This document shows positions 6,776-14,628 of a DNA stretch of 15,879 nucleotides, one piece after another. Location of the stretch: NCBI GenBank assembly GCA_041591915.1, contig JBFHRB010000043.1, positions 1 to 15,879 on the forward strand, written 5' to 3'. The translations under genes and the position numbers were made by a program. The notes beneath the pieces were generated by a model. It was not told the DNA's origin and searched no databases. It was given only the letters and a program-made list of their open reading frames with translations. How positions within the stretch are numbered: the first letter of the stretch is position 1; the number at the start of each line of letters is the position of its first letter. The DNA is from JBFHRB01 sp041591915. GTDB lineage: Bacteria; Actinomycetota; Nitriliruptoria; Nitriliruptorales; Nitriliruptoraceae.

Positions 6776-8188
6776 TCAGGCGTCGCGGTTGGCCGTGGCG
6801 GCGAGGCGAGCAGCGGAGAGCTGCTCACGGACCCGATCCGGGGCCGTGCCGTTGCTGCCGTCGCGTCGACGAACGGACTGCTCCACGTCGAGGAGGTCGG
6901 CCACGCTGCGGTCCAGCGTCGGGTGTGCGGCCGCGAGCTCGCCGGGGTCGAGCACGTCGAGGTCGCCCCCCGCCTCCTCGGCTCGCCGGACCAGCGTGCC
7001 CACGACCTCGTGGGCCTCGCGGAACGGCACGCCACGCCGTACCAGCTCCTCGGCGAGGTCGGTCGCCAGCGAGAAGCCGCCCGCCGCGGCCTCGCGCAGC
7101 CGGTCGGTGTCGAAGGTGAGGGAGGCCACGGTGCCGGCCATCGCAGGCAGGACCAGCTCGAGGGTCCCGACGGCGTCGAACACCGGCTCCTTGTCCTCCT
7201 GCAGATCGCGGTTGTACGTGAGGGGCAGGCCCTTCACCGTGGTCAGCAGCGCCACCAGGTCCCCGACGATGCGCCCCGCCTTGCCGCGGACGAGCTCGGC
7301 GACATCGGGGTTCCGCTTCTGGGGCATGATCGACGAACCCGTCGAGAAGGCGTCGCCGACGCGCGCGAAGCCGAACTCGGCCGAGGCCCACAGGACGATC
7401 TCCTCGCCCAGGCGGGACAGGTTCGTCGCGAGGATCGCGCAGGCCGACAGCACCTCGAGGGCGAAGTCGCGCGACGCGACGGCGTCCATGGAGTTCTCGG
7501 CCACGCGCTCGAAGCCGAGGTGTCGGGCATAGGCGGCCGGGTCGAGGCCGAGTGTGGTCCCCGCGAGGGCGCCGCTGCCGAGCACGGAGGCGTCGAGGCG
7601 GTCACGGGCGTCGGCGAGCCGGCCTGCGTCGCGGTCGAGCATCCAGACGTAGGCAAGGAGGTGGTGGGCGAGCACGACCGGCTGACCGCGCTGCACGTGC
7701 GTGTAGCCGGGCGCGAGCGTGTACAGGTGCTGCTCGGCCTGGTCGCACAGCGCGTCCTGCAGCTCGGCGATGCCGGCGCGCAGCCGCGCACAGCCGTCCT
7801 TGAGCCACAGCCGCAGGTCGCTCGCGATCTGGTCGTTGCGGCTCCTGCCGGCCCGGAGCTTGCCGCCGAGGGCTCCGAGGCGCTCGACGAGCCAACGCTC
7901 GATCGCGCCGTGGACATCCTCGTCGGTGGGCTCCAGCGGGAAGGTCCCCTCGGCGAACAGCGCCGCGCACTCGTCGATGGCCTCGAGCATGGCCTCCGCC
8001 TCGTCGTGGTCGAGCACGCCGATGCGGAGCAGCTCCTGCACGTGCGCGCGGGACCCCGCGAGGTCCTGGCGCCACAGGGCGGTGTCGAAGTGCGTCGACA
8101 CGCCGAGCTGCCAGGCGGCCTCGTCAGGCGCCTGGGCGAAGCGGCCGCCCCACAGGCGTCCGGCGTCGGTGGCTGCGGAGTCGGTCAT
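6776..8188 (-). CDS. argH: Argininosuccinate lyase
   Basis: A 470-residue enzyme that splits argininosuccinate into arginine and fumarate, the last step of the pathway. It belongs to the fumarase/aspartase superfamily and acts as a cytoplasmic tetramer. Visible motifs are LWGGRF near the N-terminus (12-17), SRNDQ (116-120), GYTHVQ with the conserved His164, and the signature loop GSSIMPQKRNP (284-294), whose serine is the catalytic residue in characterised lyases. The ATG at 8188 overlaps the argG stop as ATGA, indicating translational coupling. The open frame continues upstream over argG, but that part is shadow sequence. It is the last gene of the arg cluster, followed by a 58-base gap. Confidence 0.97.
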   Translation of the reverse strand: MTDSAATDAGRLWGGRFAQAPDEAAWQLGVSTHFDTALWRQDLAGSRAHVQELLRIGVLDHDEAEAMLEAIDECAALFAEGTFPLEPTDEDVHGAIERWLVERLGALGGKLRAGRSRNDQIASDLRLWLKDGCARLRAGIAELQDALCDQAEQHLYTLAPGYTHVQRGQPVVLAHHLLAYVWMLDRDAGRLADARDRLDASVLGSGALAGTTLGLDPAAYARHLGFERVAENSMDAVASRDFALEVLSACAILATNLSRLGEEIVLWASAEFGFARVGDAFSTGSSIMPQKRNPDVAELVRGKAGRIVGDLVALLTTVKGLPLTYNRDLQEDKEPVFDAVGTLELVLPAMAGTVASLTFDTDRLREAAAGGFSLATDLAEELVRRGVPFREAHEVVGTLVRRAEEAGGDLDVLDPGELAAAHPTLDRSVADLLDVEQSVRRRDGSNGTAPDRVREQLSAARLAATANRDA

Positions 8189-9399
8189 CCGAGGTGGCCG
8201 GCTTCGCGGGCGCGCGCGGCCCACGTCTTGAGCGGCAGGCCCCAGAGGTTGACGAAGCCCTCGGCCTGCGTGTGGTCGAACGCGTCCTCCTCGTCGTAGG
8301 TCGCGAGGTCGAAGTCGTACAGGCCGAACTCCGACCGACGGCCGACGACGCTGGCGTGGCCCTTGAACAGCTCGACGCGGACCTCGCCCGTCACGTAGCG
8401 GTTGGCCTCGTCGATGAAGGCGTCGAGCGCGCGCTTGAGCGGCCCCCACCACAGGCCGTTGTAGATGAGCTGGGCGTAGCGGCCCTCCTCCGCCCGCTTG
8501 TGCTCGGCGAGCTCCTGCTCGAGGCACAGGTCCTCGAGGTCGCGGTGCGCGGCGATCAGGGTCATCGCGCCCGGGCACTCGTAGATCTCGCGGCTCTTGA
8601 TGCCGACGAGGCGGTCCTCGATCATGTCGATCCGGCCGACCCCGTGGGCACCGGCCCGACGGTCCACCTCGTCGACGAGCTGGGCGAGCGGGAGCTCCTT
8701 GCCGTCGAGCGCGACCGGCAGGCCCTGCTCGAACCGGATGATGACCTCGTCCGGCTCGTCCGGCGCATCGGCGATCGACACCGTCCGCTCGAAGACCTCC
8801 TCCGGAGGCTTGGCCCACGGGTCCTCGAGGATCCCGCACTCGGCGGTTCGGCCCCACGCGTTCTCGTCGATCGAGTAGGGCGACTCCTTGGACTTGATGG
8901 GGATCGGGATGCCGCGCTCCTGCGCCCAGGCGATGGACGCCTCGCGCGACAGGCCCCACTCCCGGATCGGGGCCACGCTGCGCAGCTCCGGCGCGAGGCA
9001 CATGGCACCGACCTCGAACCGGACCTGGTCGTTGCCCTTGCCCGTGCAGCCGTGGGCGATCGCCTGGGCGTCGTGGGCCTTCGCGGTCTCGACCAGGTGC
9101 TTGACGATGAGCGGACGCGACAGCGCCGAGACGAGCGGGTACTTGCCCATGTAGAGCGCGTTGGCGCGCAGCGCCGGGGCGATGAAGTCGCTCGCGAACT
9201 CGTCGCGGGCGTCGACCACCACGGCCTCGACGGCCCCGCAGTCGAGGGCGCGCTGCTTGATCTCGTCGAGGTCGTCGATGCCCTGGCCGACGTCGACGGC
9301 GCAGGCGATCACCTCGACCCCCTTGTTCTCCTTCATCCATTCGATGGCGACGGAGGTGTCGAGGCCTCCGGAGTAGGCGAGGACGACGCGGTCGGTCAC
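8185..9399 (-). CDS. argG: Argininosuccinate synthase
   Basis: A 404-residue ATP-dependent ligase that joins citrulline and aspartate to form argininosuccinate, by way of a citrulline-adenylate. The N-terminal PP-loop AYSGGLDTS (8-16) binds ATP. HGCTGKGNDQVRFE (116-129) and SIDENAWGRTAECG (176-189) are conserved substrate-binding blocks. The length is normal for the family. Translation starts at GTG 9399, with GGAG 5 bases upstream. The 45-base gap from argR is the largest inside the arg operon and contains a run of eight C on the coding strand. The gene overlaps argH by 4 bases. Confidence 0.97.
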   Translation of the reverse strand: MTDRVVLAYSGGLDTSVAIEWMKENKGVEVIACAVDVGQGIDDLDEIKQRALDCGAVEAVVVDARDEFASDFIAPALRANALYMGKYPLVSALSRPLIVKHLVETAKAHDAQAIAHGCTGKGNDQVRFEVGAMCLAPELRSVAPIREWGLSREASIAWAQERGIPIPIKSKESPYSIDENAWGRTAECGILEDPWAKPPEEVFERTVSIADAPDEPDEVIIRFEQGLPVALDGKELPLAQLVDEVDRRAGAHGVGRIDMIEDRLVGIKSREIYECPGAMTLIAAHRDLEDLCLEQELAEHKRAEEGRYAQLIYNGLWWGPLKRALDAFIDEANRYVTGEVRVELFKGHASVVGRRSEFGLYDFDLATYDEEDAFDHTQAEGFVNLWGLPLKTWAARAREAGHLG

Positions 9400-9444
9400 G
9401 GGTGCTCCAGTTCGTGCGGGGGGGGTTGGCGGTGGGTCTGGCGG

Positions 9445-9927
9445 TCAGGCGACCGTGGGCTGGGCGGAGAGCCGGCGGAAGCGCTCGGCGAGCTCGTGCG
9501 CGGACACGCCCTCGCTGGCGACCACGAGGACGGTGTCGTCGCCCGCGACGGTGGCGAGCACGCCCGGGAGCTCGGCCAGGTCGATGGCGGAGGCGACGGG
9601 CTGGGCGCAGGCCGGTGGCGTGCGCAGGACCGCGATGTTGCCGCTGGCGTCGACGGCGTGGACGTACTGGCGGAGGCGGTCCTCGAGCCGGGTCCGGGCG
9701 ACACCGGGACCGGGGGTGGCGGCGAGCCGGTACACGAGGCTCCCGTCGGCGCCCCGGACCTTGACGGCCCCGAGGTCCTCGAGGTCGCGGCTCACGGTCG
9801 CCTGGGTGGTCTCGATGCCCTCGCGGCCGAGCAGCTCGACGACCTCCTCCTGGGCGGTGATGTCGTAGGTCGCCAGCAGGTTGCGGATGAGCTGCTGGCG
9901 GTGCTCCTTGTCGTTGCGTGAGGCCAT
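9445..9927 (-). CDS. argR: Arginine repressor ArgR
   Basis: A 160-residue regulator. The N-terminal winged helix-turn-helix (about 5-68) has QATVSRDL (42-49), the recognition-helix motif typical of ArgR. The C-terminal domain (about 85-155) forms the hexamer and binds arginine; its signature AGDDTVLVV contains the Asp pair 130/131 that contacts arginine in characterised repressors. The gene starts 2 bases after the argF stop, with no independent promoter seen, so the repressor is probably made from the operon it controls. The likely targets are the two ARG boxes upstream of argC. Upstream in-frame extension over argF is shadow sequence. Confidence 0.95.
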   Translation of the reverse strand: MASRNDKEHRQQLIRNLLATYDITAQEEVVELLGREGIETTQATVSRDLEDLGAVKVRGADGSLVYRLAATPGPGVARTRLEDRLRQYVHAVDASGNIAVLRTPPACAQPVASAIDLAELPGVLATVAGDDTVLVVASEGVSAHELAERFRRLSAQPTVA

Positions 9928-9929
9928 GC

Positions 9930-10859
9930 TCAGTCCCCCAGCAGCTCGACGAGGAGCGCCTTCTGGGCGTGCAGGCGGTTCTCCGCCTGCTGGAAGACCC
10001 GTGACCGCGGCCCGTCGATGACGGCGGCGGAGACCTCCTCGCCGCGGTGGGCCGGCAGGCAGTGCAGGAAGATCGCGTCGTCGGTCGTGTCGCGCATCAG
10101 CTGCTCGTCGACCTGGTAGGGCGCGAACAGGGCCTTGCGCTCCTCGGCCTCGTCCTCCTGTCCCATCGAGGCCCAGACGTCGGTGTAGACGACGTCGGAG
10201 CCGGCGACCGCGGCGACGTCGGTCGTGACGACCACCTCGGAGCCGGACGCGAGGCCCTCGGCCTCGGCCACGACCAGCGCGTCGGGCGCGTAGCCGTCGG
10301 GGTGCACGACCCGGACGTTCATGCCCGCGAGCGCGCACGCGAGCAGCAGCGAGTGCGCGACGTTGTTGCCGTCCCCGACGTAGGTCAGGGTGCGGCCGGC
10401 AAGGGAGGTGAACTCCTCCCGGCAGGTCTGGAGGTCGGCCAGTGCCTGGCAGGGGTGCTCGTGGTCGCTCAGCGCGTTGACCACCGGGACGTCCGCGGCG
10501 TCCGCCAGCTCGACGAGGCGTTCCTGGCCGAAGGTCCGCAGGACGATCGCCTGGACGTAGCCGGCGAGGACCTTGCCGGTGTCCGCGATGGTCTCGCGCT
10601 TCCCGAGCCCGACCTCGAAGTCCCACATCGGCAGCGGGTGCCCGCCGAGCTCGTGGACGGCGACCTGGAAGGATGCGCGCGTGCGGAGGGACGGCTTCTC
10701 GAACACGAGGGCGACACTGCGTCCCTTGAGGACGTCGTCCACCAGCGGCCCGCCGTCGGCCAACGCCCGGTCCCGGGCGGCCCTGAGCGCGACGGCTCGA
10801 TCGAGCACACGCTCCATCCCGGCTGGGTCGAGGTCGGCGACGGTGAGGTAGTCCTGCAT
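9930..10859 (-). CDS. argF: Ornithine carbamoyltransferase
   Basis: A 309-residue enzyme that makes citrulline from ornithine and carbamoyl phosphate; a cytoplasmic trimer in the family. KPSLRTR (55-61) is the carbamoyl-phosphate loop (often STRTR). DHEHPCQALADL (132-143) carries the His-Pro-Cys-Gln site. HCLPAHRG (266-273), with Cys267, and the SMG loop (231-233) bind ornithine. Two in-frame ATGs exist, at 10865 and 10859. The second is chosen because GAGGAG lies 6 bases before it but directly abuts the first. The start lies 10 bases after the stop of the receiver-domain gene, and argR follows 2 bases after its own stop. Confidence 0.96.
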   Translation of the reverse strand: MQDYLTVADLDPAGMERVLDRAVALRAARDRALADGGPLVDDVLKGRSVALVFEKPSLRTRASFQVAVHELGGHPLPMWDFEVGLGKRETIADTGKVLAGYVQAIVLRTFGQERLVELADAADVPVVNALSDHEHPCQALADLQTCREEFTSLAGRTLTYVGDGNNVAHSLLLACALAGMNVRVVHPDGYAPDALVVAEAEGLASGSEVVVTTDVAAVAGSDVVYTDVWASMGQEDEAEERKALFAPYQVDEQLMRDTTDDAIFLHCLPAHRGEEVSAAVIDGPRSRVFQQAENRLHAQKALLVELLGD

Positions 10860-10865
10860 GGGCAT

Positions 10866-10871
10866 CTCCTC
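10866..10871 (-). promoter_or_regulatory. Shine-Dalgarno site for argF overlapping the receiver-gene stop codon
   Basis: GAGGAG on the minus strand overlaps the TGA of the response-regulator gene (10872-10870). It is 6 bases before the ATG at 10859 and touches the ATG at 10865. Ribosomes finishing the receiver gene would sit on the argF start site, which suggests translational coupling. Confidence 0.65.
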
Positions 10872-11238
10872 AGCCCATCACGGTCTGGATGCGCTTGATC
10901 AGCTCGTCCGGGTCGAACGGCTTCTCGAACACGTTCTCGCGCCCGAGGAGCTCGGCGGAGCGGCGCGCGCCCTCGGGCGAGCCGGTGATGACGATGACCG
11001 GCACGGGCAGGGCCCCGCTGTTCTCCTCGAGGAGCTGCTGGAGGACCCGCACGCCGTTGACGTTGGGCATCATGATGTCGAGCACGGCGAGGTCGACCGC
11101 GCCCGTCTGGAGCTTGACGAGCCCCTCGAGCCCGTCGCTCGCGACCTCGGCGTCGTAGCCCTCGTGCCCGAGGATCTCCTCGAGGAGCTCGGCGACGGTG
11201 TCGTCGTCCTCGACGATCAGGATGCGGTTGCCGCTCAC
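10870..11238 (-). CDS. Stand-alone CheY-like response regulator receiver protein in the arg operon
   Basis: A 122-residue single REC domain with no DNA-binding or enzymatic output domain. Everything needed for phosphotransfer is present: acidic residues Asp11/Asp12 in ILIVEDDD, phospho-acceptor Asp54 in LDIMMP, switch Thr85 in VITG, and Lys106 in FEKPF. It starts at GTG 11238, overlapping the argD stop as GTGA, and its own stop overlaps the argF Shine-Dalgarno, so it is embedded in the operon. No histidine kinase is encoded in the window. Members of this family act through protein-protein contact or as phosphate sinks; a role linked to arginine or nitrogen status is only an inference from position. 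The domain call is very secure; the function is unknown. Confidence 0.95.
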   Translation of the reverse strand: MSGNRILIVEDDDTVAELLEEILGHEGYDAEVASDGLEGLVKLQTGAVDLAVLDIMMPNVNGVRVLQQLLEENSGALPVPVIVITGSPEGARRSAELLGRENVFEKPFDPDELIKRIQTVMG

Positions 11239-12470
11239 GGGGTCCCCTTGTCGTCGTCCGCGGTCGGGATCGCGGTCAGTGCGTCGGCGAAGATGGTGAC
11301 CGCGAGGTCGATCTCGTCGTCGGCCACGGTCAGCGGCGGGGCGAGCCGGAGGGCGTCCGGTCGCACCGCGTTGGTCAGCAGGAAGCGGTCACGGCACTCG
11401 AGCTCGAGCTCCTTCGCGATCGGCGCCGCGAGCTCGACGGCGAGCAGCAGCCCCTCGCCACGAACGCCGGAGACCCGGGCGTCCCCGATCCCGAGGATGC
11501 GTTCGCGCAGCCTCGTGGCGGCGGAGGTGACGCGGTCGAGGAGGTGGTCGCGCTCGATGATCTCGATGACCTTGCGGGCGGCGGCGCAGGTCACGGGGTT
11601 GCCGCCGAACGTCGTCGCGTGATCACCGGGCTGGAACACGGAGGCCGCACTCCCCCGCGCCACGACGGCGCCGAGGGGCAGGCCGTTGGCCAGCGCCTTG
11701 GCCACGGTGATGACGTCGGGCCGCACCGGCGTGCCCTGGTGAGCGAACCACTGCCCGGTCCGCCCGATCCCCGTCTGCACCTCGTCCACGATGAGCAGGG
11801 CGCCGTGCTCGTCACACGCCTGGCGCGCCGCGAGCAGGACGTCGTCCGGGACGCGCCGGACGCCCCCCTCGCCCTGCACGACCTCGAGCAGGACGGCGCA
11901 GTGTTCGTCGGTGACGGCCGCGCGGAGCGCGTCCGCATCGTCGTGCGCGACGGTGTCCACGACGCCGAGCAGCGGTGCGAACGGCTCGTGCTTCGCTGGT
12001 TGCCCGGTCGCCTCGAGCGTGGCGAACGAGCGGCCGTGGAACGAGCCCTCGAGGGTCACCACGCGGATCTTGTCCGGATGTTGCTGCTTGCCGTGGCGTC
12101 GGGCGAGCTTCAGTGCGGCCTCGTTGGCCGTCGCCCCGCACTGCGCGAAGAAGCAGCGGGCGTCGTCCCAGCCCGTGATGCGCGCCAGGTCCTCGGCGAG
12201 GCCGATGGCGGGCTCGGTGAGGTAGAGGTTCGAGGTGTGGACGAGGGTGCGGAGCTGCTCGCTGGCGGCGCCCGCGACCTCGGGGTTGGCGTGCCCCAGG
12301 CTCGTCACGGCCAGGCCGGTGAGGAAGTCGAGGTAGGCGCGGCCCTCGCCGTCGAAGAGCGCTGACCCCTCACCACGCACGAAGGCGAGCGGCGGATCGC
12401 CGTAGGTGTCCATGACGTGTGCTCGGCGCCGCGCCTGCAGGTCCGCGAGGTGGGTGGCGGCATCGACCAT
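11235..12470 (-). CDS. argD: Acetylornithine aminotransferase
   Basis: A 411-residue class III PLP-dependent aminotransferase that converts N-acetylglutamate semialdehyde to N-acetylornithine; related enzymes also act on succinyl-diaminopimelate. The PLP Schiff-base lysine is Lys258 in TVAKALANG. Asp229 in IVDEVQTGIGRTG contacts the pyridine nitrogen. FHGR (145-148) and HATTFGGNP (284-292) are conserved. The phosphate-binding block reads CGATANEAALK (111-121), where the family usually has SGAEANEAA; the acidic residue is replaced by Thr. The ATG at 12470 overlaps the argB stop as TGATG and has GGGGAGG 7 bases upstream. A GTG at 12473, one codon earlier, is the alternative. The 3' end overlaps the receiver gene by 4 bases. 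Confidence 0.95.
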   Translation of the reverse strand: MVDAATHLADLQARRRAHVMDTYGDPPLAFVRGEGSALFDGEGRAYLDFLTGLAVTSLGHANPEVAGAASEQLRTLVHTSNLYLTEPAIGLAEDLARITGWDDARCFFAQCGATANEAALKLARRHGKQQHPDKIRVVTLEGSFHGRSFATLEATGQPAKHEPFAPLLGVVDTVAHDDADALRAAVTDEHCAVLLEVVQGEGGVRRVPDDVLLAARQACDEHGALLIVDEVQTGIGRTGQWFAHQGTPVRPDVITVAKALANGLPLGAVVARGSAASVFQPGDHATTFGGNPVTCAAARKVIEIIERDHLLDRVTSAATRLRERILGIGDARVSGVRGEGLLLAVELAAPIAKELELECRDRFLLTNAVRPDALRLAPPLTVADDEIDLAVTIFADALTAIPTADDDKGTP

Positions 12471-13417
12471 CACTCGTCCTCCCCGGCGTCCTGCTCGAGC
12501 GTCAGGCCGCTCGTGCCCCCGGCGTGCATCGTGACCATCGTGCCGACGCCCTCGTCGGTGAACACCTCGAGCAGCACGGCGTGGAGCACCCGGCCGTCGA
12601 GGATGTGCGCCTGTGGGACCCCGTCCTTGAGCGCATCGACGATGGACCGGACCTTGGGGCGCATCCCTGCGTGCAGCTCGTCGCGCACGATCATCTCCTG
12701 CAGGCGGTCCACGCTGACCTCGGAGATGAGGCTGTCCTCGTCACCGAAGTCGAGGTAGAGGCCGGGGACGTCGGTGAGGTAGACGAGCTTGGCCGCGCCG
12801 ATCGCGGAGGCGATCGCGCCCGCGGCGAGGTCGGCGTTGATGTTGCGCTCGTGCCCGTCGGCGTCGCGGCCGACGGTGGCGACGACGGGGACGAAGCCGT
12901 CGTCGAGGAGGTTGGTGATGACCGTGGGGTCGACGTCGGTGACCTCGCCGACGAGGCCGAGGTCCTCGCCCCCGGGCCCGACCGCGGGCCGACAGGTCAA
13001 CAGGCTCGCGTCGGTCCCGGACACCCCGACGGCGGGCGCGCCGGCTCGCTGGACCAGCCCCACGACCTCCGGGTTGACCTGGCCGAGCAGGACCATCCGC
13101 ACGACCTCCATCATCGCCTCGTCGGTCACCCGCAGGCCCCCGACGAAGGTCGACTCGATGCCGAGCCGGTCCGCCGTGGCGCTGATCTGCGGTCCACCGC
13201 CGTGGACGACCACCGGCCGCAGGCCGACGAAGTGCAGGAGCGCGACGTCCGCCGCGAACGACGACTTGAGCTGCTCGTCGACCATCGCGTTGCCGCCGTA
13301 CTTGATGACGATGGCCTGGCCGTGGAAGCGCGTGATCCAGGGCAGGGCCTCCTGCAGGACCGCCGCCTTGCCCTGGGCGACCTCGCTGCGCACGTCGCGC
13401 GGGGCGATCGGGCTCAC
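12470..13417 (-). CDS. argB: Acetylglutamate kinase, arginine-sensitive type
   Basis: A 315-residue amino-acid kinase that phosphorylates N-acetylglutamate. Motifs are VIKYGGNAM with Lys39, the glycine loop HGGGPQIS (72-79), SGTDASLL (133-140), NINADLAAG (192-200), LTDVPGL (214-220), and Lys255 in GMRPKV. An N-terminal segment (about 12-33, AAVLQEALPWITRF) precedes the kinase fold. In kinases such as the Pseudomonas and Thermotoga enzymes, this helix builds hexamers and goes with feedback inhibition by arginine, so I infer this one is arginine-controlled. The GTG at 13417 overlaps the argJ stop as GTGA. Upstream frame extension over argJ is shadow sequence. Confidence 0.96.
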   Translation of the reverse strand: MSPIAPRDVRSEVAQGKAAVLQEALPWITRFHGQAIVIKYGGNAMVDEQLKSSFAADVALLHFVGLRPVVVHGGGPQISATADRLGIESTFVGGLRVTDEAMMEVVRMVLLGQVNPEVVGLVQRAGAPAVGVSGTDASLLTCRPAVGPGGEDLGLVGEVTDVDPTVITNLLDDGFVPVVATVGRDADGHERNINADLAAGAIASAIGAAKLVYLTDVPGLYLDFGDEDSLISEVSVDRLQEMIVRDELHAGMRPKVRSIVDALKDGVPQAHILDGRVLHAVLLEVFTDEGVGTMVTMHAGGTSGLTLEQDAGEDE

Positions 13418-14628
13418 GTCGTGTACTCCGTGTTGAAGGTGATGTACTCGGGGGTCAGGTCCGCCCCGAGCGTCGTCGCGGTGCCCGTCCCCATGCCGAG
13501 GTCGACGTCGATCTCGACGTACGGCTTGCTCATGGCCGTCGCGGCCTGGCCCCGGTCGAAGCTCGTCGCGACGCCGAAGCGACACACCGCGATGCCACCG
13601 ATGGTGACGTGCACGCGATCGGGATCGAACAGCACGCCGCTGGTGCCCATGGCCGACAGGATCCGGCCCCAGTTCGGGTCGGCGCCCGCCAGCGCGCAGC
13701 GCCACAGGGTGCTGGCCGTGACGGCCCGCCCGAGCCGGGCGGCGTCCTCGTCGGTCGCTGCGCCCCGGATCCGCAGCTCCGCGACCCGCGTCGCGCCCTC
13801 GCCATCCTTGACCATCCCGCCGGCCAGGTCGGCGAACACGGCCTCGAGCCCGCGCTGGAAGGTCGCCAGCGAGGGGGCGGTCGCCGCGGTGCCGTTCGCG
13901 AGCACGACGACCGTGTCGTTGGTGGACCCGCAGGCGTCCACGCTGATGCGGTTGAAGGTCCGCTGGACGGCCTGCCGGACGACGGGACGCAGCACCGCCG
14001 CCGTCATCGGTGCGTCCGTGGTGATGACCGCGAGCATCGTCGCCATGGCGGGCTCGATCATCCCGGCGCCCTTCGCGATGCCGCCGATGGTGCACACCCC
14101 GGTCGAGTCCTCGACGCGGTAGGCGACCTCCTTGCGGAAGCTGTCCGTCGTCATGATCGCGTCGGCGGCCCGGCCCGAGCCGTCCTCGGACAGGTCAGCG
14201 ACGAGCGGGTCGAGGCCACCGAGCAGCTTCGGCATGTCCAACCGCTGCCCGATGACACCCGTGGACATGACGAGCACGTCCCCCGGGTCACACCCGAGCC
14301 GCTGCGCCACCTCACGCGCCGTCGTGATGCTGTCCTCGATGCCCTCGGCCCCCGTGCAGGCGTTGGCGTTCCCCGCGTTCGCGACGACCGCCCGTGCCTT
14401 GCCGTCGGCCGCATGGCGTTCGGTGACGATGCAGGGCGCAGCCTTCACGAGGTTGGTCGTCGTCGTGATGGCACAGGCGACGGGGCCGTCCGCCGTGACG
14501 AGCGCGAGGTCCGACTTGCCCGAGGGCTTGAGGCCTGCCACGACACCGGCGGCCCGGAATCCCGACGGCGCCGTGACGCCACCCTCCACAGGGCTGAGCC
14601 CCTTGCGGTCCTGCGGCCCCCAGGTCAC
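13414..14628 (-). CDS. argJ: Bifunctional glutamate N-acetyltransferase / ornithine acetyltransferase
   Basis: A 404-residue ArgJ that transfers acetyl from N-acetylornithine to glutamate, recycling the acetyl group; bifunctional members also use acetyl-CoA. The precursor cleaves itself at the conserved KGAGMIEPAMATML block (186-199). Thr197 is the expected new N-terminus and nucleophile, giving alpha (1-196) and beta (197-404) chains. NAGNANACTG (84-93) and MSTGVIGQRL (121-130) are other family blocks. GTG 14628 overlaps the argC stop as GTGA and gives the normal start region before KGLSPVEGGVTAP. The open frame extends upstream to 14790, but that part is Arg-rich argC shadow. No argA is seen in the window, so ArgJ may supply all the N-acetylglutamate. 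Confidence 0.96.
   Translation of the reverse strand: MTWGPQDRKGLSPVEGGVTAPSGFRAAGVVAGLKPSGKSDLALVTADGPVACAITTTTNLVKAAPCIVTERHAADGKARAVVANAGNANACTGAEGIEDSITTAREVAQRLGCDPGDVLVMSTGVIGQRLDMPKLLGGLDPLVADLSEDGSGRAADAIMTTDSFRKEVAYRVEDSTGVCTIGGIAKGAGMIEPAMATMLAVITTDAPMTAAVLRPVVRQAVQRTFNRISVDACGSTNDTVVVLANGTAATAPSLATFQRGLEAVFADLAGGMVKDGEGATRVAELRIRGAATDEDAARLGRAVTASTLWRCALAGADPNWGRILSAMGTSGVLFDPDRVHVTIGGIAVCRFGVATSFDRGQAATAMSKPYVEIDVDLGMGTGTATTLGADLTPEYITFNTEYTT

Noticed and set aside
12419..14122. Long plus-strand frame of 567 codons across argB and argJ
   Set aside because: It is antisense to two strongly supported arg genes and has no domain features. The same applies to other long plus-strand frames over polX, argH and argG.
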